In this document: positions 10,058 through 18,800 of the stretch, one piece after another | Numbering within the stretch: position 1 is the stretch's first letter | How the letters are laid out: every line of letters begins with the position of its first letter | NCBI GenBank assembly: GCA_019347675.1 | Contig: JAHWKW010000001.1 | Coordinates: 62,001-126,000 of the forward strand | Length of the DNA: 64,000 bases | Direction: 5' to 3' | Source of the DNA: Actinomycetota bacterium | Lineage (GTDB): Bacteria; Actinomycetota; Nitriliruptoria; Nitriliruptorales; JAHWKO01 | Notes under the pieces: generated by a model | What the model saw: only the letters and a program-made list of their open reading frames with translations | Told to the model about the DNA's origin: nothing | Databases searched by the model: none | Program-made: the position numbers and the translations under genes

Positions 10058-10120
10058 CGGTCCCGCTTGAAGCTCCGTTCGAGCCCGAGCGCCGCTGCAG
10101 GCGGTCAAAGGAGACAGCAC

Positions 10121-10996
10121 GTGAAGCAGCGGACAGCGATCGTCGCACTCGTCGCCGGGTTGGCTGCCGTGGCCGTCTCGACGGCGTGCGCAGGCGACGA
10201 CGAGCGAACGACGGTCGGGCGTCTGCCGCCGTCCCACCACGTCCACGCGCTGCGGGCGGCGGACGACGGCACGCTCCTGCTGGGCGTGCACGGGGCACTG
10301 TGGCGCTCCACCGACGCAGGCCTGACCTGGGAGGAGGTCGGCCTCGAGGGCGAGGACGCGATGGCGATCGGGATCGATCCCGGCACTGACGGGCCGCTGC
10401 TGGTCGCCGGTCACGGCCTGCTGGCTCGCGCGCCGCGCCCCACGGCTCCGTTCGACTCGCTGCGGCCCGACGAGCTCGGGTCGCTGGACGTCCACGCTCT
10501 GGCCCAGGCTCCGTCCGAACCGACCACCGCCTACGCGTTCGTGGTCGACGCCGGGCTGTTCATCACGGACGACGCCGGTGACTCGTGGACCCGGGTCGCA
10601 CCCCTCGGCGACGAGTTCGGCTCCGACATCACCGGGATGGCGGTGGATCCGGCCGACCCCGACACGCTGTTGATGGCCGGCGGGCGGACCGGGGTGGTGC
10701 ACTCGACCGACCGCGGCCGCACGTTCAACCGGGTCGTCGGGGCCGGCGGGTTCGCGGTCGCGTACGTCGGCGACCGATCCGACCAGGCGGTCGCCGTCAC
10801 GCAACGGGGCATCGAGACGTCACAGGACGGCGGCAGGACGTGGCAGGTGGTCACCCAGCCCGGCGTGTTGCCGGGGCGGCCAGCGGCCCTGGCTGGTGAC
10901 GGTCACGGCGCGGTGTGGGTGGTCACCGAGGAACCGCGCAGCCTGCAACGCAGCCACGACGGGGGACGAACCTGGGAGGAGATCGCTCGCGCGTGA
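10121..10996 (+). CDS. Exported BNR/sortilin-like beta-propeller lipoprotein
   Basis: 291 residues. A hydrophobic leader ends in VSTAC, a loose lipobox, so the protein is probably lipid-anchored outside the cell. The rest contains repeated Asp-box-like strands: STDAGLTWEEV, TDDAGDSWTRV, STDRGRTFNRV, SQDGGRTWQVV and SHDGGRTWEEI, which is the pattern of the F510_1955-type glycosylhydrolase/photosynthesis-system-assembly beta-propellers. No catalytic residues can be assigned. GTG 10121 follows AAAGGAGA and is far better than starts further upstream. Same strand as the glucosidase, 63 bases downstream. Confidence 0.8.
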   Translation: MKQRTAIVALVAGLAAVAVSTACAGDDERTTVGRLPPSHHVHALRAADDGTLLLGVHGALWRSTDAGLTWEEVGLEGEDAMAIGIDPGTDGPLLVAGHGLLARAPRPTAPFDSLRPDELGSLDVHALAQAPSEPTTAYAFVVDAGLFITDDAGDSWTRVAPLGDEFGSDITGMAVDPADPDTLLMAGGRTGVVHSTDRGRTFNRVVGAGGFAVAYVGDRSDQAVAVTQRGIETSQDGGRTWQVVTQPGVLPGRPAALAGDGHGAVWVVTEEPRSLQRSHDGGRTWEEIARA

Positions 10997-11025
10997 CCCT
11001 GCGATGTCGCCTGCGGTGACGTCGA

Positions 11026-12345
11026 TCAGCTGGCGGAGCGTTGGCCGACGGAATCGACCGTCGAGGCTATCGCCGCTGGCCGCTCGTGATCGGCCGTCAC
11101 CGACCAGGCGACCCCTCGGCGGATCCGGCTGCGCCTGGTGAGCAGGTCAACGGCGGTCGACCCCGTGGCCGCGACCGCCGCGGCCCAGCTCGGTCGCGCC
11201 CCGTCCAGGAGGTCGTTCCAGTACACCGCCCACCCGCTGGCCGCGGCGCGGCCGATCGCCGGGGCGGTCAGCACACGTCCCGCGGCCGCCGCCACGCGGG
11301 GACGGGGCAGCAGCGCCGCGTGGACTGCGGCGTTCGAGCCGTGGAACCGGGCGTAGGAGTCGGCGACGAAGCGCCGGTACGCGGGAGCGGGACACTCGGG
11401 CCGGGCGAGGATCGCCTCGGCCGCGCCCCGTCCGCTGCCCATGGCCTGGCAGATCCCCTCTCCCTGCAGCGGGTTGACCAGGCCGGCCGCGTCGCCGACG
11501 AGCAGGACCCGATCACGGCCGGGGACGGCTCCCACGATCCCGAGCCGCAGCCATCCTCCTCGCCGCGTCGCGGGGTCGGGAGGGCGTCGCAGGATGCCGC
11601 TGCGCTGGAGGTCAGCGAAGAAGCGATCGACCAGCGGGGCGAGCCGCGCGCCGCCACGCCGGTCGTGCAGCGCCCCGATCCCCAGCCCGACGTTGGCCCG
11701 ACCATACGGGCCGGGGAACAGCCAGCCGTAGCCGGGCAAAGCCCGCCACCGTTGCGGTTCCCACAGCACGATGGTCGGCACATCGACGTCCGCGTCGACG
11801 TACCAGCGGAGCGCCAGGCCCCACAGCGCCGCCGCCGGCGCCACGAGCCCCGTCGCCCGCCCGACCGTGCTCAGCGCCCCGTCCGCCCCCACGACCACGT
11901 CGGCGCGAACGCGGCTGCGGTCGGACAGCGCGAAGCCGGTCAGCCCGTCTCGCCCCATGATCGGTGTGGTCGCCGACGCGCGGCGGAAGTCGGCACCGGC
12001 CTCGCGTGCGGCTTCCAACAGGTGGGCGTCGAACCGGACGCGCGGGACGATGATCCCGTGGTCGGCGTAGGTCCGCCCGAGGTGACGAGGATGGTCAACG
12101 GCACGCCCGGTGGGACCGACCACCCGCATCCCGGTGACGTCGAGCGCGCCGGGCGGGTCGATCCCGAGCTCATCGAGGAGCCGCACCGCGCGTGGACCGA
12201 CCAGATCGCCGCAGGCCTTGTCGCGCGGGAAGCGCGCCTTGTCGACGATGGCCACGCGGGCGCCGGCCCTGGCCAGGACCAGCGCCGCCACGCACCCTGA
12301 AGGCCCAGCCCCGACGACCAGGACGTCACAACCATGCTGGCTCAC
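11026..12345 (-). CDS. Geranylgeranyl reductase family FAD-dependent oxidoreductase
   Basis: 439 residues. FAD-binding motif VVGAGPSGCVAALVLARAG at the N-terminus, DKACGDLVGPRAV (the PxxKxCG-like motif of the family) near residue 42, and GDAAGLVNPLQGEGI near residue 295. Members reduce isoprenoid double bonds, for example in archaeal lipids, chlorophyll side chains or, in mycobacteria, the second isoprene unit of menaquinone (MenJ). It is divergent from a UbiE/MenG methyltransferase by 34 bases, which makes a role in menaquinone tailoring the best inference. Start ATG 12345. Confidence 0.87.
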   Translation of the reverse strand: MSQHGCDVLVVGAGPSGCVAALVLARAGARVAIVDKARFPRDKACGDLVGPRAVRLLDELGIDPPGALDVTGMRVVGPTGRAVDHPRHLGRTYADHGIIVPRVRFDAHLLEAAREAGADFRRASATTPIMGRDGLTGFALSDRSRVRADVVVGADGALSTVGRATGLVAPAAALWGLALRWYVDADVDVPTIVLWEPQRWRALPGYGWLFPGPYGRANVGLGIGALHDRRGGARLAPLVDRFFADLQRSGILRRPPDPATRRGGWLRLGIVGAVPGRDRVLLVGDAAGLVNPLQGEGICQAMGSGRGAAEAILARPECPAPAYRRFVADSYARFHGSNAAVHAALLPRPRVAAAAGRVLTAPAIGRAAASGWAVYWNDLLDGARPSWAAAVAATGSTAVDLLTRRSRIRRGVAWSVTADHERPAAIASTVDSVGQRSAS

Positions 12346-12379
12346 GCCCCCACCTCCTCGCGTCTACGGTACGACGGCC

Positions 12380-13120
12380 ATGAGCGCACCTGCCCCACCG
12401 ACCGCCACCGACCGCAACGACTCCGCCCGGCGGCTGTTCCGTGGTCTACCGCCCCGTTACGACCTCCTGGCTGAGCTGCTGTCGTTCGGACAGAACGGCC
12501 GGTGGCGGCGGACGATGATCGACCAGGTCGTCGCGGCCCGGCCCGGCACGGTCCTGGACGTGGCCACCGGCACGGCTGGGGTGGCCCGTGAGCTGGCCCG
12601 CCGCGCGGGCGCGGACGTGACCGGGATCGACCTGACCGAGCAGATGCTGCGCCGGGGACAGGCAGCGGTCGCCGAGGACGGTCACGCAGACCGGATCCGG
12701 CTGGCGGTCGGGCGGGCGGAGCAGCTGCCGTTCGCCGACGCGACGTTCGATGCGCTGACCTTCACCTACCTGATGCGGTACGTCGCCGATCCACCGGCCA
12801 CGCTCCGGGAACTGGCGCGTGTGGTCCGGCCCGGTGGCGTGATCGCGTCGCTCGAGTTCCACATCCCCGCGCAGCCCGCGTGGCGCGGGCTGTGGTGGCT
12901 GTACACCCGGGTGGGTCTGCCCGCGCTGGGGGCTCTCGCGGGGCGGTCGTGGTACGAGGTGGGGCGTTTCCTCGGGCCCAGCATCAGCGAGCACGGCCGC
13001 CACTGGCCGGTGGCCCGGATGCTCGCGGCGTGGCACGAGGCCGGGATCGTCGCCGTCGACCACCACGTCATGAGCCTCGGTGGTGGCGTGGTGATGTGGG
13101 GGGTGAGAGCCGGTGGCTGA
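12380..13120 (+). CDS. ubiE: UbiE/MenG-like demethylmenaquinone methyltransferase
   Basis: 246 residues. Class I SAM-methyltransferase fold with VLDVATGTAGVA (motif I) near residue 55, the GIDLTEQML strand-2 acidic residue, and the UbiE hallmark LRELARVVRPGGV near 150. Also typical are the YDLLAELLSFGQNGRWRR start and FTYLMRYV. It would methylate demethylmenaquinone in the final step of menaquinone synthesis. ATG 12380 fits the family length; the frame is open upstream but antisense to the flavoprotein gene. Its end overlaps the next gene by 8 bases, so the two are translationally coupled. Confidence 0.88.
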   Translation: MSAPAPPTATDRNDSARRLFRGLPPRYDLLAELLSFGQNGRWRRTMIDQVVAARPGTVLDVATGTAGVARELARRAGADVTGIDLTEQMLRRGQAAVAEDGHADRIRLAVGRAEQLPFADATFDALTFTYLMRYVADPPATLRELARVVRPGGVIASLEFHIPAQPAWRGLWWLYTRVGLPALGALAGRSWYEVGRFLGPSISEHGRHWPVARMLAAWHEAGIVAVDHHVMSLGGGVVMWGVRAGG

Positions 13121-13892
13121 ACGCCCCGGACCGAACGCCGGGGACCGACGCCCCGCCTTCTACGCCGCCGGCTCCGGAGGCTGGCGGGACTGGTGGACGG
13201 TCCTGCACCCCCCGTACACCCTGTGGCATCTGAGCTACGTCGCGCTGGGTGCCGGCCTGGCGCCGCAGCTCGACGTGGGCAGGTTCGTGGCGACGCTGGT
13301 GGCGTTCTTCCTGGCCCTGGGGATCGCGGCGCACGCGCTCGACGAACTCAACGGTCGGCCGCTGTCGACCGCGATCTCCGACCGGGTGCTGATGGTGGCC
13401 TCCAGCGTGTCACTGGCCGCGGCGGCAGCGATCGGGATCGTGATGCTGATCCGTGTGGCTGGAAGCCCGGGGTTCGTGGTCGGGGCGATCGCGCTGATCG
13501 TGACCGGAGTCGTCCTCGTCGTCGGGTACAACCTGGAGCTGTTGGGGGGACGTCTGCACACCCACGCCGGTTTCGCGGCGGCGTGGGGCGCGTTCCCGGT
13601 CGTCACCGCCTACTACGCTCAGGCCGAGCGGCTGGCCGGGCCGGCGATCCTCGCGGCCGGCGCTGCGTTCGCGGTGTCGTGGGCGCAGCGGGCGCTGAGC
13701 ACACCCGCGCGGTTCGTGCGTCGGGAGACCGACCGGGTCGAGATCCACGTCGCCACCACCGAGGGCGCCTCGACGCGTCGCTTCGACGAGCGCTTCCTGC
13801 TGGCCCCGCTCGAGGATGCGCTGCGCGCGCTGTCGTGGGGGATGGTGCTCCTGGGGGCCGCGCTGGTCGCCGCCCGCTTGGCGTTCGGCTAG
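13113..13892 (+). CDS. Polytopic membrane protein, possibly UbiA-like
   Basis: 259 residues, GTG start inside the end of the methyltransferase gene. After a ~40-residue cytoplasmic start there are about seven hydrophobic segments. The first loop contains AHALDELNGRPL, reminiscent of an acidic loop of UbiA prenyltransferases but without the full NDxxDxxxD motif, so an enzymatic role is not established. A second possible loop is YNLELLGGRLHTHAGFAAAWGAFPV. Coupling to the UbiE homologue and closeness to the geranylgeranyl reductase suggest work on quinone or isoprenoid lipids. Function is inference only. Confidence 0.7.
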   Translation: MAERPGPNAGDRRPAFYAAGSGGWRDWWTVLHPPYTLWHLSYVALGAGLAPQLDVGRFVATLVAFFLALGIAAHALDELNGRPLSTAISDRVLMVASSVSLAAAAAIGIVMLIRVAGSPGFVVGAIALIVTGVVLVVGYNLELLGGRLHTHAGFAAAWGAFPVVTAYYAQAERLAGPAILAAGAAFAVSWAQRALSTPARFVRRETDRVEIHVATTEGASTRRFDERFLLAPLEDALRALSWGMVLLGAALVAARLAFG

Positions 13893-13904
13893 ACCCGGGA
13901 CGGC

Positions 13905-14393
13905 TCACTGCGCGAGCCCCTCCCGGCGGAGGTGGCGCCAGTAGCCGTCCACCGCCTGAAGGACGACATGGTCGTGGCCCCAGCGCAGCGCCGGGTACGC
14001 CACCCGGGCGGCCACCCGCATCGACGGCTTGCGCATCTCCAACCGCCACCCGATGCGTACACACGACCCGCCGTCGGCTGGGCGGATCCGCAGCCGCGCC
14101 GGGCCCCGCAGGTCACCGCGGACTGAGGCGTCGATCCGTTCGGCCCGACGACAGTCAACGAGTCGGATCCCCACCCGCATGGGGTAGGGCACGGGCGGGA
14201 CGATGACCCCGCGCAGAACCGTCCCCCGGCGGAGTCCCGAACCCTCCACCTCGACGTTGCGCAGCCATCGGAACCACTGCTCGTAGCGATCAAGCCGCTG
14301 GATGTCGCCCCACAGTTCCTCAGGGGGAAGCGGGAACACGAAGCAGCCGATGTATCCCATCTCGTAGGGTCGGCGGGCCTCGCCGAGGTCCAT
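13905..14393 (-). CDS. SRPBCC/polyketide-cyclase-like protein
   Basis: 162 residues, read from ATG 14393. The sequence fits a START/Bet v1-like barrel: FVFPLPPEELWGDIQRLDRYEQWF and later PADGGSCVRIGWRLEM. Proteins of this fold bind hydrophobic ligands or act as cyclases; the ligand is unknown. The frame is open to 14516, but the extra sequence contains the terminator hairpin and has no good start. It is convergent with the membrane gene (12-base gap) and separated from another SRPBCC gene by a terminator. Confidence 0.7.
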   Translation of the reverse strand: MDLGEARRPYEMGYIGCFVFPLPPEELWGDIQRLDRYEQWFRWLRNVEVEGSGLRRGTVLRGVIVPPVPYPMRVGIRLVDCRRAERIDASVRGDLRGPARLRIRPADGGSCVRIGWRLEMRKPSMRVAARVAYPALRWGHDHVVLQAVDGYWRHLRREGLAQ

Positions 14394-14435
14394 GCGCGCC
14401 TCCCGCTCGCCTGACCGTACGCGGTCGTGACGTGA

Positions 14436-14466
14436 ACGAGGCCCGGGCACCAGGCCCGGGCCTCGT
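14436..14466. terminator. Strong symmetric hairpin terminator
   Basis: A 13-bp perfect stem (ACGAGGCCCGGGC / GCCCGGGCCTCGT) with the 5-nt loop ACCAG. It lies 19 bases past the stop of the minus-strand SRPBCC gene at 14485 and is the likely terminator for that gene. T-runs on either side are short, as usual in high-GC actinobacteria. Confidence 0.75.
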
Positions 14467-14484
14467 TTGACGCACGACAGGTGG

Positions 14485-14958
14485 TTACTCGACCTCGTGC
14501 TCGTCTTCGACCTCACCGCGCCACGCGCCGGTCTCTTGACCGCCGCGCTCCTCGATGAACTCCTTGAAGCGCTCGAGGTCGCCCTGCACGCGACGGTCGG
14601 TCATGTTGACCGCGTCGGCGACCTTCTCGCGCCAGTCCTCGGGCTCGAACACCAGCTCGAGGCTCACGCGGGTGCGTTGGCCGTCGAGCGGCTCGAAGGT
14701 CACGGTGCCGGCCTGGGTGACCTCACCCTCAGCACGCCACGCAATGCGCTCGTTCGGCCGCTGCTCGGTGATCTTCGCGGTCCACTCGCGTTCCGCGCCG
14801 GCGATGTTGCCCTTCCAGTGCAGCGTCACGTCATCGACCTGCCGGACCTCCTCGACGTTGTTCATGAACTGCGGGAAGTCTTCGAACTGCGTCCACTGGT
14901 TGTACGCGGTCGTGCGGTCGACGTTGACCTCGATGCTCTTTCGGATCGTCGTCGGCAT
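14485..14958 (-). CDS. SRPBCC family protein (cyclase/dehydrase, YndB-like)
   Basis: 157 residues. Typical SRPBCC start (IRKSIEVNVDRTTAYNQWTQFEDFPQFMNNVEEV), a central HWKGNIAGAEREW strand, and a long C-terminal helix (GDLERFKEFIEERG). Close relatives are common stress- or membrane-associated proteins of unknown ligand in actinobacteria. Start ATG 14958 has AAGGAGTG at good spacing. The acidic tail (VEDEHEVE) is notable. It ends just before a strong hairpin terminator. Confidence 0.82.
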   Translation of the reverse strand: MPTTIRKSIEVNVDRTTAYNQWTQFEDFPQFMNNVEEVRQVDDVTLHWKGNIAGAEREWTAKITEQRPNERIAWRAEGEVTQAGTVTFEPLDGQRTRVSLELVFEPEDWREKVADAVNMTDRRVQGDLERFKEFIEERGGQETGAWRGEVEDEHEVE

Positions 14959-15111
14959 ATGTTCACTCCTTGGCTCGTCGTGGGTCTTGCGGCGTCGGTC
15001 TTGCGGCGTGCCTCACTAACAGAGTGGGGGATGGGACGTCGCGTCTCCACCTCCACCCCCCGACGGACGTGGGGGAAACGAACGGCCGTCCGACGAACGG
15101 GAAAGTGGGCG

Positions 15112-15516
15112 TCAGCCGCGCAGATCGTCGATGATCAGCGCCAGACCGATCCCCAACATCCACAGGTCCTTGGCGACACCGATCCCCTCCTGGGTCGGGC
15201 GGACGCTGTCCTCCTCGGTCATCCCGGGAGCGTTGAGGTACAGGCGCAGTGTGGCGATGGAGAAGGCCGTCAGTCCCAGGCCGGCCAGCCACGATGGGAC
15301 AACGGGAGCGAGCAGCGCCACGCCCAGTGCCGTCTCGCTCGCCGACAGCGCCCTGGTGAACCGTTCCGGCTCGATCTGCTCGACCGCGGGGACCGCGGCC
15401 GTCGCCATGCTGTGGAACATCTCCGCCTGTTGCCGGGGTGCCTGCCGCTTCCCGAGCCCGGAGTTCAGGAAGAACACGCCGGTCGTCACCCGTAGCGGCA
15501 CATGCGACAGCTTCAC
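15112..15516 (-). CDS. DoxX-like small membrane protein
   Basis: 134 residues with about four hydrophobic stretches (LRVTTGVFFLNSGLGKR, ALGVALLAPVVPSWLAGLGLTAFSIA, LWMLGIGLALIIDD). The leading GVFFLNSGLGK and the layout match DoxX/SURF4-type four-helix membrane proteins, whose function is mostly unknown. GTG 15516 follows GAGGTGAG; a longer frame up to 15579 has no better start. Monocistronic in appearance. Confidence 0.7.
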   Translation of the reverse strand: MKLSHVPLRVTTGVFFLNSGLGKRQAPRQQAEMFHSMATAAVPAVEQIEPERFTRALSASETALGVALLAPVVPSWLAGLGLTAFSIATLRLYLNAPGMTEEDSVRPTQEGIGVAKDLWMLGIGLALIIDDLRG

Positions 15517-15702
15517 GCTCACCTCGCCTCGTCGGTGGCTGCCAACGTACGAGGCGGAGCCCCGAAGACCCTCGCCCAACCTGGCCCACCGGCGACGTCC
15601 GTCAGCGTCGCAGCGATGACGGTGAGCGACGGCCGGGTCCTGGACGAGGGTCGGGACGGCGAGCGCTGTCGCCGCGGTCCGCGTTACCCCATGCGGTCGG
15701 CG

Positions 15703-15789
15703 TTACCCCATGTTGACGACGGCCCAAGCCGGGCTGGCCATCAGCGTGGCGAGGACGGTCACGAGCGTGGTTGTGACGATGCGACGCAT
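15703..15789 (-). CDS. Possible 28-residue secreted peptide
   Basis: A micro-ORF: ATG 15789 preceded by AAGGAGACCAA, an excellent ribosome-binding site, encoding MRRIVTTTLVTV then LATLMASPAWAVVNMG and a TAA stop. It looks like a complete Sec signal peptide with an AWA|V cleavage site, leaving only a four- or five-residue mature tail. The stop codon sits in a 13-base sequence GCGTTACCCCATG (plus-strand reading) that occurs twice, 19 bases apart (15681 and 15700). It may be a tiny secreted peptide, or the leftover head of an exported protein whose body was lost. The RBS and leader are seen; translation is inferred. Confidence 0.5.
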   Translation of the reverse strand: MRRIVTTTLVTVLATLMASPAWAVVNMG

Positions 15790-15894
15790 TTGGTCTCCTT
15801 GCGCTATGCGACGTTGCACCGCGCAAGATGACGCAGACCTATCTCGCTGCTATCTCACCGTGGGAGCCTGCCGCCCTCGACCACCATCTCACGT

Positions 15895-18800
15895 TCAGCC
15901 AACGCGGCTGCCGCGGGTATGGATCCGGTGACCCGCAGCTCGCAGGGCCTTGAGGTCCCGGTAGACGGTGGGGACGCTGACGTGGAGGAGACTCGCAAGA
16001 TCCTCGACGGTCGGGGCGGCGCCCTGCGCCCACGCCTCGTCGACGACCTGAACGAGGCGGCGACGACGGTCGTCGGCGGCGAGGCCGTGATCGTCGGCGA
16101 GGTGGAAGATCACGGGGACGCGCTCGTCGTCGCGCAGCGGCCGGCCCGTCGGAGCTGCAGCGGCGGCGAGCCGGACACGGATCTCCGGGGGGCGGCCCGA
16201 CTCCCAGTCCTCGACGATCGAACGGTGCTCGGCGACCCGCTCGATCGCGGCGTCGCGCTCGTTCTCAGGGAGATCCGCGAGCGCGTCGAGGAGTGCAGCG
16301 CGGGCACGGGCCAGTGACTCTTCGGCGTCCGCTGGCCGGCCGGCAGCCGACAACGCCCTGCGGTGGACGTCGTGGATCAGCCAGGGCCGAGGCACGCCCG
16401 GCCGTAGCTCCGCGACCGCATCCGTGGTCGCCGCCACAGCGTCGTGGACCCGTCCGATGCCCAGCAGTGCGAGCCCCCGTTGTGCCCGCACGGTGACGGC
16501 CAGGTCGGCGAAGCCGTGGTCGAGGCACGCGGAGGCGGCTTCGTTCAGGGACGTCAACGCCCGTCCGTGGTCGCCGGCGGACAGCTCAACGGTCGCAGCG
16601 CCAAGCGACAGCTGTGCGAGGATCCAGGCGTCACCCGCACTGGTCGCGAGCGCGACGGCGTCGACGAGCCGCTGCCGCGCGGCGTCCAGCCGCCCCCGCT
16701 GCCGCTCGATGTCGCCGAGGATCCCCAGGCAGAAGGCCTGCAGGCGCACGTCGCCGAGGTCACGGAAGTAGGCGAGGGCCGACTGGGCATCCCGTTCGGC
16801 GACGTCGACATCCCCCAACACGGTCTCGCGCAGCCAAGCGGCGTTCATCCGGACCATCGCCGTGCCCCGTCCGTGCCCGATGTCGCGGAAGATCGCCGCC
16901 GCGGCGCCGTACTGGTCGAGCGCTCCCTGCGGTCGGCCGGTCGACGCCAGGAGGTTCGCCAGGTTCAGGCGGTCGCGGCCCTCCGCCTCCCGGAAGCCGA
17001 TCCGGACGTCCAGTTCGACGGCAGCGCGGTAGCGCGCCTCCGCGCTGGCGCTGTCGCCGGTCTCCATGGCCACGGCAGCCAGCGCCCCCAGCGACAGCGC
17101 CCGTCCCCGCATGTCGCCGAGTTCGTCGAAGGTCTGCAGGGCGCGCGTGAGGGCGGCGGCGGCTGGTGGGTAGCGGCGCAGCTCGTGCAGGGCGGCGCCA
17201 AGCGCGCGGTTGGCCTCGGCCACAGCAGCGGGATCCCCCCCGAGTGAGACCGCCTCTTCCAAGCAGGCGGCGGCGTCGGGGACCCGACCGGCCCAGCGCA
17301 GGACCGTTCCCAGCGTCATCAGGGAGGCGTGCCGGCTGCCCTCGTCGAGGGCGAGGGCGGCACGGGCCTCTTGCTCGGCGAGGTCGAACCGGTCGGTGTG
17401 GGCGTAGAGCATCGCGCGGCGGCGGTGGACATCGGCCTGGCGTGCCGGGTCGCTCCCGGCCAGGACGGCGAGTTCGGCCAGGAGCCGATCCTGCTGCTGG
17501 CGGTCACCGAGCAGCTCGACGACCGTCTCGTGGGCCGCCAGTACGCGGTAGCGCTCGTCGACGGTGACCGGCACCCGGTCGAGGAGCGCGGTGGCCTGCG
17601 CGTAGTGGCGGGCCGCCGTCTCGAAGGCCGAGAGCGACTCGGCCCGTTCGGCCGCCGCGACCAGGTGCCGCAGGGCGGTGGGCAGCAGGTCACCGGCGAG
17701 CGCATGGTGAGCGAGGGCTTCGACGTCGCCCGGGCGGGTCTCGGCCAGCGTGGTCGCCAGACGCCGATGCAGGTCGATCTTGTCCGCGTCGTCGATCGTG
17801 CGTACGACAACCCGCCCGATCTGGTCGTGGGCGAAGCGGTACCCGTCGCCGCGCTCGGTCAGCAGGCCTCGTCGCAACAGCTCGTCCAACGCACCGAGGG
17901 CGCGGTCGACCGGGACGTCGGCCGACCGCCGGAGCGTCTCGAGGTCGACCGGCCCACCGTGCACGGCGGCGGTCGCCAGGACGGCGCGTGCGTCGCTGCC
18001 CAGGGTCGTCAACCGCGTGGCGATGACGTCCGCGATGGTCCGCGGCAGCGGCAGGGCGCCATGCACGGCGGCCTCCAGGGTCCCCTGCTCGACGAGCGCT
18101 TCGAGCGTCTCGAGGACGAACAGCGGGTTCCCGCCGGTCTCGGAGTGGAGCCGTGTCGAGAAGCGCGGCGGCAGGTCGCCACGACCGTGCAGGTTCCGCA
18201 GCAGCTCCGCGGTCCCGAACGCGGTGAGCGGCTCCAGCACCAGCCGGTCGGGTCTGCCGTGACGGTCGACCGCCCGGATGGCGTCCCACACGGCGGCCCG
18301 CTGCCGCGCGTCCTGACCGCGGTAGGTCAGCACGACCACCAGCGGGGCGCCGCCGAGTCGGGCGGTCACCGTCTCGAGCGACGCCAGCGTCGCCTCGTCC
18401 GCCCAGTGCAGGTCCTCGATGACCAGCACGGTCGGCACGAGACGGGCCAGCTCAACAAGCATCCGGGCGAACGCTTCGCGGACACGATGCGGTGTCTGTG
18501 CAGCAGCCAGACCGGGCAGCTGCGGCGCAACCCGTCGCAGTCGGGGAACGACCTGGGCGACGTCAGCGATCCACACCGGGTCGACACGGGAGGCCAGCTG
18601 CTCGACGCGCAGCGGCGAGAGCGCCCCGTCGATGGCCTCCGCCAGGGGTTCGTACGGGCAACCGTGCTCCCGGCAGGGACCCCACAGCACCGAGAAGCCG
18701 CGCCACTCGGCGTCGTCACCGAACTCCGCCACCAATCGGGATTTGCCGATGCCGGGTTCCCCCTCGATCAGGACCGTCGACCCCCGACCGCTGAGGGCAT

